Shown here: one piece after another, positions 32,907 to 44,586 of the stretch | Numbering within the stretch: position 1 is the first letter of the stretch | Layout: each line of letters begins with the position of its first letter | Assembly: GCF_042477335.2 (NCBI RefSeq) | Contig: NC_091256.1 | Coordinates: 49,493,001-49,557,000, forward strand | Origin: Ovis canadensis | Taxonomy: Eukaryota > Chordata > Mammalia > Artiodactyla > Bovidae | Reading direction: 5' to 3' | DNA: 64,000 nt | Made by a program: the position numbers and the translations under genes | Notes under the pieces: model-generated | Told to the model about the DNA's origin: nothing | Seen by the model: only the letters and a program-made list of their open reading frames with translations | Databases searched by the model: none

Positions 32907-35451
32907 CAATTAAAAAAGAGAAATGTATTATCAACCTTACTTCTTTTCATTACTATGTGGCAATAAATGATTTGAATTTGTGGCTTCATTTACACATTTT
33001 ATATACAATTGGTTGGGCAACAAAAAAGTTAAAAGTGACTTATACTTTCAGAAATGCTACAGGTAGCAACCAAAGTTACAATTTCAGACGTAATAACTGA
33101 GTACTGTATTTATGTTTATCAGCAACATCTCAAGTTTCTCTTATCTGGCCTAAAACATTTAGAAATCACCTTTTCTGTATTTTCAATTACCACCTGCATA
33201 GCTTCTTTTGCATTCCCTAGATCTCTCCCTTTCCTTTTGGCCTCTGGATCCTTGCCCTATAACATTACTCACTTCCTGACTTCAGTGAGTAACTTCCAAC
33301 CTGAGGCAAAACTGTAAACCAGTAAGTCTCTTTCCCCCATCTCCTTCCTCTTCCCCTCCTTTCTTCTCCATGATACTCTCAGTTCATTAATGACATTATA
33401 CCCTCTTGACTTAAATCCACTGCTCCAAGAACTTAGTTTCTCTTCTCAGCTAAGAAAATTCTGGGGGGTGGATAGTAAATCCCAATTATTCAAATTTCTT
33501 TGACACACAACTTGCAATGAATGAACAACGCTTTTAGCCAAAAAGTACCTTTTTTTCTATTATTTAAAAAAAGGGTCTGCTAAGCAAATTAATAACAGTC
33601 TGATAAATAATGAAAATCTTTAAAGTAATATTCCATTATTTTATACATAATGGAATATTTTTATATAACATACAATATGTTTAGTATATAACTTCTTAGA
33701 AGTTCACAAAAGTAATTTTTTAAAGCACTGGCAATACATTTTCTTTATTGGAAAAATTACAATATCTGTGGAGGTTTATAAAATGAGCTTACAATTTCAT
33801 TCAGTATTTGGGAATTATGGTTTTCATTACATCAGACTCATACTATTTCACAATTTACTAAATATGATTTGCTGGACTATTGGTGAAAAGAAACTAAAAT
33901 TAGGTGCACACAAACATTTAAGAAACACCATTACTAATGAAGAATGAAACCTTCATTGGTTCTTTTTCATCTCATACCTCATAAATTTTCAGTATCTACA
34001 GGTTTACTGAGTCAATTCCAATGAGAAGGGTAGAAACTCAATGAAACCACTAGCAAATAAAGCTGGACAATCACAAACAAAGTAGGTCATATTGTTTGGA
34101 GAATCAATTTGTTTTCAGTAAAAAAACTAGACTGTCCTTATTTCATATATCAGTTGGCAATTTGATAATGTTATCTTAATGTTTAAAAAGTAGAACAGGA
34201 AATTAAATGCATGTTTTCATTCAAACTGTCATGAAAACATTTTTGTTCTGACAAATTTATCTACACCAAAAGGGTGTTAGGGGAGATTTGCAAATAATCC
34301 AAAACAAAATAAAACTTTAAAGAGTACTATTTGGCTTTGGACATTGTACCAAAATCTAGTGATGGCAGTCAGATTTTTTCCAAGATATTTGAAATAGGGT
34401 TGGTAAGACCACTTCCTGAAAGTTAAACTTTAAGATTATACACAATGGACACGAGCAGAAGTAGGCAAAGTCACCTTTAAAATGCAAACTTGGCTGACTT
34501 GATTGTGACTTGATTTTTATCGAAGAATATTGCTAAAAGGTTTGGGTAGCCATGGAAACAGAGAAAAAAGCATACAGAGGCACTTGAGGGCTAGTGTCCA
34601 TCCAAATGCTGTCAGGAGAGAAGAAGCCCAAATCAACAGACTAGCAAGATGTCCCTACTGTACTGGAGATCAATATATAAAGCTGCAACTATTGGAAACT
34701 GAGTATTTCTATCTTTGGGATGAAACTGTCCTGTCATGGAGATAGATGAATCAAGAACAGTCTATACACACAACTCAGCTTGTTCTGAATTTGTGCTCAT
34801 CGAGCAACCTTCTGATAATGTCTTTGGTTTCCCGAATAAGTTTGTCTACATAGAAAATGCATTGGCTTTCCATCGTGAGTATTCAGGTATACAAATTACA
34901 GCTCTTGGAAATTAATAACTATTCTGGTTGCACGTGCCAGTCTTGTGACCTTGGTTAAGGTAAGTTCATCTGATTGCTGGAGCTGTTCCATGCTGCTAAT
35001 GAAAAATATTTTTGTTCTAACAAACTCCAGACAACATTCTAGAGTATTCTGGAAAATTCACCAAAGTAATGCTTCCTGTCTCCTTGAGGGCAGCCAGCAG
35101 GCCTTTCCCTGGCTATACCAGCCAAGCACTTCCATTTCGAAAGATCATTGACATCAACGGTGTGGGGACTGAATGCCTGTGATTTACCTCTCTTTATTTC
35201 ATTTGTTCCAACACTTCTACAGTGACAATTTCATAATCATAATGGTGTAGAAGACAACTAACCTGTTTGAGCTTCATTTAAAACCTAAAAAAATGCCATC
35301 TGTTAAAATCTGAAACACAATGCTCTATAGTTGCACATGCATGCACACTACATATACATATACTGTATATATGTACATACACATTTATCACTTGTTTCTC
35401 ATAACAATTTTATGAGTCATGAATTTTTTTCATTACACATTAAAACTCTTC
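32905..35451. other. Repeat-poor block upstream of CpG island
   Basis: About 2.5 kb with no transposable element that I recognise, in contrast to the surroundings. A short palindromic TA/CA stretch is at about 35350-35385. Small open frames (for example 34530-34745, +) have no recognisable product. It could hold regulatory sequence, but nothing in it proves this. Confidence 0.4.
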
Positions 35452-35571
35452 CTGGGACTTCTGTGGTTCAGAGGTTAAGACTATGCCTTCCAACGTTGGG
35501 GTAAGGGTTCAATCCCTGGTGTGGAAACTGCACGCCCGTGGGTGCAGCCAAAAATTTTTAAAAAAAAACAA
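35452..35571 (+). mobile_element. CHR SINE, short form
   Basis: Head 'gggacttctgtggttcagag', B-box-like 'ggttcaatccctgg', A-rich tail. Confidence 0.88.
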
Positions 35572-35639
35572 AAACCATTTTTCTGACTGTAAAATCTGGG
35601 TATTATAGAAAGGTGAACATAACATTTTTTAAAAAAAAT

Positions 35640-36065
35640 CTGATGGCTCTAAACACTATTAATGTGTTTGCCATTACAAATAGTTCAAAATACATTTTAA
35701 AGTTTTTTTCCTATAAACATGCATATATGTGTGTTTTTAATGTGTGTTTTTATAGCATATTTATGGCATAAGCATATTATGGCTTAAGCATTTCCCTTAT
35801 CTTTAGACATTACTCAAAATTTAATGGCTTCCAAATATTCCATAATATAAATATATCACAATGCATTTATCTCTATATCTTTATCAACACACAAGTATTG
35901 GTGTTATGAGTACTGAGTGTTGTGTTTGCACCTTTCTAGAAAATACCAACATATTGCCAAATATCAAGGTTAAATTTTATGCACAGCTTAATTTTAATTA
36001 AACTGTCAAACTGCTGTTTGAACCAAGTCACACAACTATCCAGCACCTACCAAGAGCGCTCACTT
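35640..36065 (-). mobile_element. Possible old L1 fragment
   Basis: 'ccaaatattccataatataa', 'atattgccaaatatcaagg' and later text loosely follow antisense L1 ORF2/3' UTR. Weak match. Confidence 0.35.
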
Positions 36066-36129
36066 GTCTGAAGCATAACAACCTGTAACTGAGGTCTCTC
36101 CAAGTTTCTGGAAAGACCTCAGACAAAAT

Positions 36130-37100
36130 CTTTACCCTGCAGCGCGAGCTCTAATCTTAGGAACTCCCCCCGTCCAGCAAGAGGCGCCGTAGCCTTCCGC
36201 CGGGGTTGGGCCGCCACGGAGTCCTCACGTGAGCCGGCCGTCTCCGCGCCGTAGGGGCGGTCTTGCGGGGATTCGCCTTACGCACGCCGCCGCATGACGT
36301 CGTACGTAGGGGCTGGCTAGCCGCCATCTTGTTTCTTTTTCTCGCTCGCTATCTCCCTCTCGGGCGGCAGCGAAAGTGCTTTGGCGGTTTGTCCACCCTG
36401 TAGCTTAGGCTTTCCGGGTCCTGTGGTCCTTCCAGCCGCCCCCTACCCCTGTTTCCCCCTTCCCTTTCCCCGTATCAGAACTCGGCGGAACCCCTCGAAG
36501 TGCGCAAACACACTCAGCTTGACACTCACCCTGGCGGGTAAGGAAAGCGAGGGCGTAGGAGCTGCGATCAAAGCGGTCCCCATCGGGGAGGGCTGGCGTG
36601 GGGCGGCCCGGGGCATGGGAGCGCAGCCCGACCCTGGTGCCCAGCGTCGGGGGAGCCGCGTGCAGTGGGGCCTTCGGGTCGGGCATCCCCTTTTTTCCTC
36701 GTTTACTACCGTCATCTCTGCTCCTGGGGGAGCCTCGGCCTCCTGCTCGGGGAGCGGGAAACCGGAGTCGGATCCGCCCCATGTGGTCTGCAGCGGGAGT
36801 TCCGGACCCGTCGGTCTCCTCCCACCCAGGCCTTAGCTCAGGCCCTGCAGGGGGATTACGCGTGTTGCAGGTTGAGGGAAGGGAGTTTTCCTTCCCGCAG
36901 GATAGACGGGTGCGCGTTTCCCAGACTGAAGGGCTCATGTAGGCCTTTTAATGCCTGCCTCTTCTTCGCGTTCAGTGGAGGGTGAAATTTGCAATGAGTC
37001 GTGTGCGGGAGAGACCGGGTTAAAGATCGGCTCGGTCAGGGGCTCTTGAGGGAATCAGCCTACTTCCGCTAGGGACGTGCTGCCCCCACTCCAGAGGCGG
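36130..37100. promoter_or_regulatory. CpG island promoter
   Basis: Base composition changes sharply from AT-rich to GC-rich with frequent CpG, which is kept nowhere else in the window. Visible elements in order are an E-box CACGTG (36226-36231), a GC box GGGGCGG (36254-36260), a near-consensus CRE TGACGTCG (36295-36302), a YY1-type GCCGCCATCTTG (36320-36331) and a pyrimidine-rich initiator 'tttctttttctcg' (about 36332-36344). There is no TATA box at the expected distance. This layout is typical of broadly expressed genes. On the - strand, 'ctgcag|ggtaaaga' near 36125-36138 could be a donor for divergent transcription, which is inference only. Confidence 0.88.
36332..36537 (+). other. Probable non-coding first exon (5' UTR), gene unidentified
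   Basis: Inferred exon 1 of a + strand gene. The start is placed at the pyrimidine tract just after the YY1 motif, where transcription commonly begins in such promoters. The end is the strong donor GCGG|GTAAGG, with GT at 36538-36539. The exon contains no ATG, so translation would start in a later exon outside or undetected in the window. CpG density stays high into the intron for about 500 bp. I do not recognise the gene. The exact start could differ by tens of bases, and a different or longer first exon is possible. Confidence 0.6.
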
Positions 37101-37914
37101 GTTCAGATAGCCTTTTCTCCCCTTAGGCCTCCATCCCCTAACCTGCAGGGTGAATCCCACCCTGCAGCTTCCTGGCTTTGAGAGAGAGCGTTAGTATTGG
37201 TTTTACGGTAAAGGCCCCACTTCAGGACTTGAAGAAAAAGGCATGGTGGGTGGGAGCGGGCAATAGGAATCCTGTTAAATTCTTCCTTTCCTCGAGGGGA
37301 ATGTGTCTAATTCCTTTAAAGGGATGTATATTTGTTTTGACCCGATCTGAGATTCTTCTGAGGTTTCTGACATGCCTGATGTTTGCTGGCTTCTAAGGCT
37401 ACCCGGATTTCCGCATTGACCGATCTTCAACCTAGGTCCATAGATTCATACCTCGCCAGGGTACTTTGAATTGTACAGTAGGCGGCTGTGCGGTAGGATT
37501 TTCATTTGTAATGCCCTCAGAAGAATCAGGATTCTTGATTTGAAGGCTTGATAGCTTACTGCTGCAGATAGAAATGATAGGATGATAACTTAAGCGCCCA
37601 CCAAGTCCAACTCCAGCATTTGTTAAAAGTAGATTTAACCGCCCCTGTTGGTAATTAAGATGCTGCTCTGACTGGAGCCATTTTTAGGTGTGTGCCATCA
37701 GATGCACTGCAGCATCTTTTCTGGCCCCCCTCAGATGCATTGATCTCCTAAAAAGAGGAGGAATAGATTGAATTTGAGTTTCTACCATATAGTCAACTAA
37801 TAATTCTCTCCTTTTCCGTAGTGGAATTTTCAGAATATAGACTTTTAATTTTACGTTTATATTTTGGTCGAGTGAGTTCTATATATGGTGGTTTTCCCAC
37901 CTCCACTAGTTGAC
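37101..37914. other. Intron 1 start, no recognised repeat
   Basis: GC content falls back gradually. No transposable element and no supported exon. Confidence 0.45.
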
Positions 37915-38150
37915 CTTTACTGAGCACAGAAATATGCTCTTTACAGACATTCTCTTTGTTAATCTTACAACAAGCCTTTGAGGAAGGTACTGTCATCATC
38001 CCCATTTTACAGATGAGGAAATGAAATTTGAGAAATTAAAGTGGTTTGACCAAGGTCACAGGGCAGTATTTGATGGTGCTGCATAGATTCAAACCCAGAT
38101 TGTCTAAACAGAAAGGGGATGCTCTGAGCTATCAGGCTGTCTCCCTGTTC
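37915..38150 (-). mobile_element. MIR SINE
   Basis: Well-preserved antisense MIR: 'ccccattttacagatgagga', 'gaccaaggtcacagggcag', 'attcaaacccagattgtct'. Confidence 0.85.
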
Positions 38151-38384
38151 TTTGTAATTTTGTAAACTATAGTAACTAAATTAAGATACAGTATTATTAG
38201 CCTATTTTTTGTTTTGCTTGAGTCAGTATAGAAACATTGTTGCATGTTAAGGTTAAAGTGTTGCAAGATGTAGAAAATAGATTACAGCTATTCTGGGGAT
38301 GGGGTAGAAGCTAATTTTTGTACTTTTTATGATTTAAAGGCCAATTGAGTAAAACTCTATGGTACAACATGAGTTTTAAATTCT

Positions 38385-38530
38385 GCTATATGGCCTGTAT
38401 TGATAAAATATTTTCTCATCTGTAAACTGGAGATGATTATAATAACTCCTTCAAAGTCTTGTTATAGGATTATCATAGATAATGTATGGAAAGGGCTTAT
38501 TGCTGTGCTCATACAAAGACATCAACTAGC
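38385..38530 (+). mobile_element. MIR SINE, 3' part
   Basis: Sense MIR: 'tttctcatctgtaaactgga', 'taataactccttcaaagtct' and 'tggaaagggcttattgctgt'. Confidence 0.65.
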
Positions 38531-40014
38531 AGTGGAAGGAAAATGGCAGGATAATGGTAGAAGAAAACACTCTCAGCAGAAGGTAACCTGTATATTTTCA
38601 GAATAGGGTATACCTTCTTTGAGAACTTAATAAATAGTCCCCCCCTTTTTTTAAAGATATTTTTAGACCTAAATATCTTTTTTACAAAACACTTGTGTGT
38701 TAGGTTTTGTTTCTTAAAGATTTCTTCATGTTCTGGAGTCAGTACACCTGGTATCAATATATTGGGCATGACTGAAAATACAGAAGTTCTGGTTCATCCC
38801 AATTCCTGTCTCTCCTCTACACTTACCCCTCTGTCTTTACTGGTAATATATCTTTGAAGACTAAATTATGTCCTCCAAGACTATATTAAGCCTCCAAGTG
38901 GTTTCCTCCCTCTGTCATCCCCCAAACACCACTTTAGTACGTAAGTCACTTGAGTAACTTGTGTTTCAGATTCTATTTATGCCGTATTTGTGTAAGGCAA
39001 GGATTGATCACTGATAAAATGTTAACATAAATTGGTATAGAACCCTATTCTTACTATGAAGGAGAGCCAAAAGTTGTGTCTGCTTGAATTATGACTGATA
39101 TACCTTCAGTAGAGCAAAACTTGTCACTTTATGAACTGGCTAACCCCATGAAAACTTCTCAGTCTGTGTTAACTGTTGTTTAGAAGTCTTGAGAATTGAT
39201 ATGTTAGTTTTGAGTCATAACATTTAAAAATTCTCAGTAATGCCCTTGTTGCATCAGTCAGTACATCTTTTGGGGTAAAAGTGTTCTCTGGGGAGGCTAA
39301 CTTACAGTAAACTTTTTATTGTGTATCTATCCACCACACCACCCTCCCCCCAGGCTAAATATAGTCTGACCTTTTTGCCAGTTATATTTCTAGTCATTAT
39401 TTTGCTCTTGATTGACAGAATGCCTATCACATTTTGGGGCCTGTGTGTGAACATATTTGCTGGTAAATCAGAAGAAAGGCTGTTACTGAGTTTCAACAGT
39501 TGTCTGGTTGGCAGACACAAACGTTTATGTGGTTAGTCTGTACCTAGAGTTGAACACAAGATAGCAATGAAATTATTTCTGTCAGTGTAATATACTGATC
39601 CATATGTGGTAGTGCCAGGTGTTCTACATTAAAGAAGAGTAGGACATCATCAGCATTTGTGGAGCACTTCAAAACATTATTGGGTATTATTTACATAACA
39701 TTATCTAGTAGTAGTCTGTTTACTTGTCTGTTCTGATACTAGTCTGTTTTCCCTTACTAGACAGTTTCTGTGTTCTTATCACTTTGTACAATAGTTGGCA
39801 TATGCCTAGAGTTTATTATATGCTAATGAATGAGATTAGGAAACATAAAGATTAGACCCACAACTAAGGTTCAGCTGACAAATAGTGGGGCAAAAGAATA
39901 CCCCATCATCCCCCCCCCCACCTTTATTTACCTATTGGAATCAAATGCTCTCAGGTAGTTTGTGTTTCTGTACTGTACATTGTGAGATTTACTTGCATCA
40001 GATTATCCTTCCTA
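38531..40014. other. No recognised gene or repeat
   Basis: About 1.5 kb of apparently unique sequence in the putative intron, with a C run near 39909-39919. No exon is supported. Confidence 0.45.
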
Positions 40015-40190
40015 ATTTTTAGATTTATTCAACAAACATTACAGATTCTTTTAATTTTGTAAGGCACAGTGCATCAGAGGAAAATGGCTTTTGGTTCCTA
40101 CCTCCAAGATGCTCACAGTCTTTAATATTAAAAGTTACTGCGTGATCTTTGGATTCATACTGGAAAATTAAAAATATACAGGCAGACAAT
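40015..40190 (-). mobile_element. L2 LINE fragment, antisense
   Basis: 'ttattcaacaaacattac' and 'ggttcctacctccaagatgc' follow the L2 3' end in antisense. Confidence 0.5.
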
Positions 40191-40289
40191 GAAAATTTGG
40201 GCAGGAAATTCATATATGGAAAACTATCTCTAGTACAGGTCATGTCCAGCTGATGACAGGTAAAGGCGTGATGGCCGGAAGAGACGAAC

Positions 40290-40540
40290 TGTAGTTATTA
40301 CTATTCGGTGAACACTCACCATGCCAGGTACTGAACCAAGAGCACTTTGAGGTTTCTCTCAGTCCATACAGTAAGCCTACAATGTGGACTACTTTATTAA
40401 CATGACCCAAGTAGAAAACTGGGATTTAAAGAGATCTAGTAATTTGTTCAAAGTTACTTAGCTAGTAAGTGAGGTTTGAATCATTGACCCAGGGCCTCAG
40501 TACTTAACTTGTATACTACATGAATTTCCCAATGGCCATT
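40290..40540 (-). mobile_element. MIR SINE
   Basis: Antisense MIR: 'gtgaacactcaccatgccag', 'tttgttcaaagttacttagc', 'ctcagtacttaacttgtata'. Confidence 0.65.
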
Positions 40541-41284
40541 GTTTCCCAAACTTTGGTCATTTACAGTTTTTGCTTTATCTTCAAACCATCTGTCAACATT
40601 TTTCTTTAATTTGGCTCACTGTCTTTTAATCAAATGATTTTGGAAGAAAAATTTACATGATTATTTGGTGTTAGAGTTTTCCCTCAACATTAATTGAAGT
40701 AAACATGTAATTTTAAATATCCCTCTATGGACCACTTAAAACCATATAACATACCATCAGTAGTCATTTGTATTCCACCCTTTGGAACAGAACTGCTGTA
40801 AGAAATGAATACTGCATAGAATGAGGCAGCAGTTAGAATTAATGAAAGCCAGAAGTGATGAAAGTCTAGGAATAGATTCATCAAACAGGAAATAGTAGCA
40901 CTGCAGGAGTAGAGATATAAATTAGAACCTTAACTACATACTTGGGTCAGCCATGACCAGGATAAACTGCAAGGTAGAATGGGTTTATTTAGACAGAGAA
41001 ATGTAATAAGATGTCTAAGACAATCTATGGCAAGAGAAGGAGAACACTGATGAGTAACTTGTCACTACAGAAATCAGAGTGGAAGAGAAAAGTCTGAAAA
41101 TTAGGTTTTGTTAGAGCCAAATGTAGCCAAGTTCAGAAAAATATGTGAAAACTGGCTCTTGACTTTGGCTTGAGTGATTGGTGGTGGACCCTAAGAGAAT
41201 GTAGGTCAGGTAATGAGGTTGAAAGGTTAAGCATGGAGGAATTAGTAGTGAGACTTCTTAATTTTTAGGTAGGTTGAATATTCA
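40541..41284. other. No recognised feature
   Basis: Unique-looking sequence in the putative intron. Confidence 0.45.
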
Positions 41285-41510
41285 AATAAGCTCTGGACTA
41301 GGAGTTTTAAAACCTAGGGTTAATCCTTTTGTCACTGTGTGCCAAAAGCTGTTAAACTTTTGGGGCAAGTGACTTGGCTTCTTCAAATTGTAGATACACT
41401 GTATTCATCTGGAAAATAAAGATAATACCTGTTTTCCCTATCATAGAGGATTGTTACAAAGATCACATTAAATGTGTTTCCTATGCTTTTTGAATGTAAT
41501 CTTTGATATC
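41285..41510 (+). mobile_element. MIR SINE
   Basis: Sense MIR: 'ttttggggcaagtgacttgg', 'atctggaaaataaagataat', 'agaggattgttacaaagatc'. A Bov-tA is inserted just after it. Confidence 0.7.
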
Positions 41511-41521
41511 ACATGAGTCTT

Positions 41522-41712
41522 CCCTGATTGCTCAGACAGTAAAGAATCCACCTACAAGGTTGGAGACCCAGGTTTGATCCAGGTTGGAAAGATTCCCTGG
41601 AGAAGGGAACGGCTACCCACTCCAGTATTCTTGCCTGGAGAATTCCATGGACAGAAGAGCTTGGTGGGCTACAGTCCATGGGATCGCAGAGTCAGACACA
41701 ACTGAGTGACTA
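41522..41712 (+). mobile_element. Bov-tA SINE with target duplication
   Basis: Complete Bov-tA flanked by a perfect 11-bp duplication acatgagtctt at 41511-41521 and 41713-41723. Confidence 0.95.
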
Positions 41713-41723
41713 ACATGAGTCTT

Positions 41724-42708
41724 AATGACATTTAAAACAGAAAAACATGAAAAATAGAAATTGGAAGGCTTCCATTGAGGATATTCTCAATGAGACTGGA
41801 AGATCACCCCATAGGTGTATATGTAGTTAGAGAATGGGTGTTTACAGAAGTTAAAATTGATTTTCCTTCCTCATTCTTTCCTAATGTATAATCTGAAAGT
41901 GCAGGGCTGCTGGCTATGGTTGTACCATTTGTGTACTGCACAGAGATGCCAGGCTAAGGGAGGTAGCAAGGACTGAAATCCATCCATAATCTGCTTGCAG
42001 AGTCCTGTGCCCTGGGTAGGCCTCCTAGGGGAAGTTGTGCTTCCTCTTCTCCCTCCCAAGGCATCAACCCCCTCACCAAGAGGAGTACCTGTTTGTTCCC
42101 AGAGTTTTGTTTTCCTGTTTGCACAAAGGCCCTGTGAAGGCCAGTGCTCTGAAAGGCTCCTTAAGGAGAGATGTTAAAGATGCGTTTAGAACGTCAAAAA
42201 CAATTGGGAGACTGGAGAAATGGTCTCTAGGAACAGAAAGCCTAGAACTTACTACCAAGATGGGTTAAATAGTTGCACAACAGCAAGTACAGAATTTCAG
42301 TTTATCTAGTATATTTTAAAGATGGGCACTGTCGCGTATTAAATATTTCTAGTAATTTGGGAACAGTATATTAAAATATACATAGATTATCACCTTTCAG
42401 AGAGGCAAGAGCATACGAGTAAAACTATACTTACTATTTAATCTTTTAAAAAAAACTAAATATTTTGGCTTTTCTTGACCTGTACTTTTAAGTAACTTAA
42501 TGTTTGGTTCAAATTTTGTAGATCTTAACTGAAGAATATTACATGAAAAATTGCTTCTGAAATGGGACAGATAGAGGAATTTTGTTTCAAAAGCAGGGAA
42601 AGGATGTTATTGAAACAAAGCTTTTGACAGAGATATGGAAGGTTGGTTATACTGCTGTATAAGATTTAGATTAAGAAAAATTGGATTTTTCAGTGTACAG
42701 TTCTGTAA
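41724..42708. other. No recognised feature
   Basis: Unique-looking intronic sequence. Overlapping short frames at 41871-42268 are not supported as exons. Confidence 0.4.
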
Positions 42709-42780
42709 GCCTAGTGGGCTGCCATCTATGGGGTCGCACAGAGTCAGACACAACTGAAGCGACTTAGCAGCAGCAGCAGT
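42709..42780 (+). mobile_element. Bov-A2 3' end, truncated
   Basis: 'gtgggctgccatctatgggg' through 'gcgacttagcagcagcagc' is the last part of Bov-A2. Confidence 0.88.
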
Positions 42781-43364
42781 TACATGTAGCTGCACAATAC
42801 AGAATGTAGAAAGGTGAAATATCTCCCAGCTGTAGAATCAGAGTCTTCTGACATTTTGGAGACAAATTATCTCTCTTGAAGAAAGAACTGTTGACTATGG
42901 ATTGAAAAGTCAAGAACAGCTTACATGTGCCGATTGCTTGAAATTCTGACCTCACCATAACCACCACCAACCCCGCCTCCACCCCCCCAATTTTTTTTCT
43001 TTGGTTGTGTTTGTCACAAACCTGAAAACAGTATAAAAATGGAAATAGAAAGAGCTGGGTAAGTTAACATGTCTCAAGACAGATCATTTTAATGGTGGAG
43101 GAATAGAGCCAGTGCTTGATGGGGAGGGATGCTAACCAATTTTCTAGACTTAAAAATTTAAACTTTAAATTCCAACCCATAAAGACAGCTTTTTAGTCAT
43201 GAAAAGTTTTGAATGATTAATGATGTTGGATGACTATCTTATGAGAGTGGTTCTCTTTTTCTTCCATAATACCCAATATACTTATTCTTGCAAAAAAACA
43301 AAGTTGACTAAGAAATTATTTATGTTACTTTTTATTTATTACATGTGAGTTTGAAAGTGTTAAA
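42781..43364. other. No recognised feature
   Basis: Contains a pyrimidine-rich stretch with C runs (about 42958-42990). No supported gene or repeat. Confidence 0.4.
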
Positions 43365-43600
43365 TTATCATTTATTAAACTCATTATTAAGTACTAGACA
43401 CCATTTAACAGCTCTGTACACACTTAAGACTCACAACAGGCCAGAAGATGTAGCCCACAGATGGGGAAAGAAAAATTCAGAATTACATTTAATGACAGAA
43501 AATGCTTATGCCATAATATGTGTATGCCACAATTATGCTATAAAAATATCACCCAACTACTAAATGTTAGAGCTGAGATTTTAACTGAATCAGTTTTTAA
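43365..43600 (-). mobile_element. MIR SINE, diverged
   Basis: 'gtactagacaccatttaaca', 'cacttaagactcacaacag' and 'cacagatggggaaag' follow antisense MIR order. The right part is poor. Confidence 0.5.
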
Positions 43601-44017
43601 GAGAAGTAATTGTGTAAATAGGAACAATTTTAAAATATTTCAGGTTGTCCAAAGAGTGCCCTGACAATCACCTTCCAGAGGAAGTGATAGGCACACACCT
43701 TCACTTTGCTGGTTTATAGTAGTTTATAGTACAGAAGATTTGATAGCTACATTTCTTTTCTGATTATTATTAGGGCTTTCTTGGCCCCAGAGTCTTAATT
43801 TTACGTTTCAGTTACTAAGAACAGCCTGAGTGCTTCTACCATTTTGATTAGAATGCCAACAGATATTTATATTACACTTTGTTTTTTAAAATGACAATTT
43901 TTAATGCTTTTGCTGTAGTGATATTGTAGTAGAGGCATTCAACATATGGCGATATTCTTAGCTTTACTATTATAGAAGCAGATGATCTTAAGAAATATTG
44001 GCTGTCACTCTTTGCTT
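43601..44017. other. No recognised feature
   Basis: Unique-looking AT-rich sequence. Confidence 0.4.
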
Positions 44018-44350
44018 TATTTTTTTAAATTTATTTTCTATCGAAATGTGGTTGGTTTACAATATTAATTTCAGGTGTACAGCACAGTGACTCAGTTATA
44101 CATATATATTTTATGTATCTGTTAATCCCAAACTCCTAATTTTTGCCCCACCCCACCCCCAAACCCTTTTCTCATTGGGAATCCTGTTTGTTTTCTTTGT
44201 GAATCTACTTCTGTTGGGTAAGTCAGTTCATTTGTTATTTCCGTAGATTACACATATATGCAGTATCATATCCTTGTCTTTCTTGTCAGAGTTACTTAAT
44301 ATGATAATCTCTAGGCCCATCCATGTTGCTGCAAATAACGTTATGTCATT
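44018..44350 (-). mobile_element. L1 3' end fragment, antisense
   Basis: 'ttcaggtgtacagcacagtg', 'gactcagttatacatatata' and 'cccatccatgttgctgcaaa' are antisense ruminant L1 3' UTR text. Confidence 0.82.
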
Positions 44351-44375
44351 CTGACTTTAGAATTACTGGTTATGA

Positions 44376-44586
44376 GCCTCCCTGGTTGGCTCAGTGGTAA
44401 AGAATCTGTCCGCAGTTCAGGAGATGTGAGTTCTATCCCTGGGTCAGGAAGATCCCCTGGAGATGAAAATGGCAACCCACTCCAGTTTCTTGCCTGAGAA
44501 ATCCTATGAACAGAAAGAGCCTGGTGGGCTACAGTTCATGGGGTCACAAAAGAGTTGGATACAATTTAGCGACTAAACAACAACAA
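44376..44586 (+). mobile_element. Bov-tA SINE
   Basis: Complete Bov-tA from 'cctccctggttggctcagtg' to 'gcgactaaacaacaacaa'. Confidence 0.92.

Noticed and set aside
34530..35151. Possible processed pseudogene (short frames at 34530-34745 and 34945-35151)
   Set aside because: I could not match the peptides to a family, and there is no poly(A) tail or flanking duplication. A protein search would decide.
36405..36938. 177-codon - strand frame and overlapping + strand frames (36381-36836, 36598-36942, 36665-36985) in the GC-rich island
   Set aside because: GC-rich DNA has few stop codons, so long frames on both strands are expected. They cross the predicted donor and show no recognisable domain.
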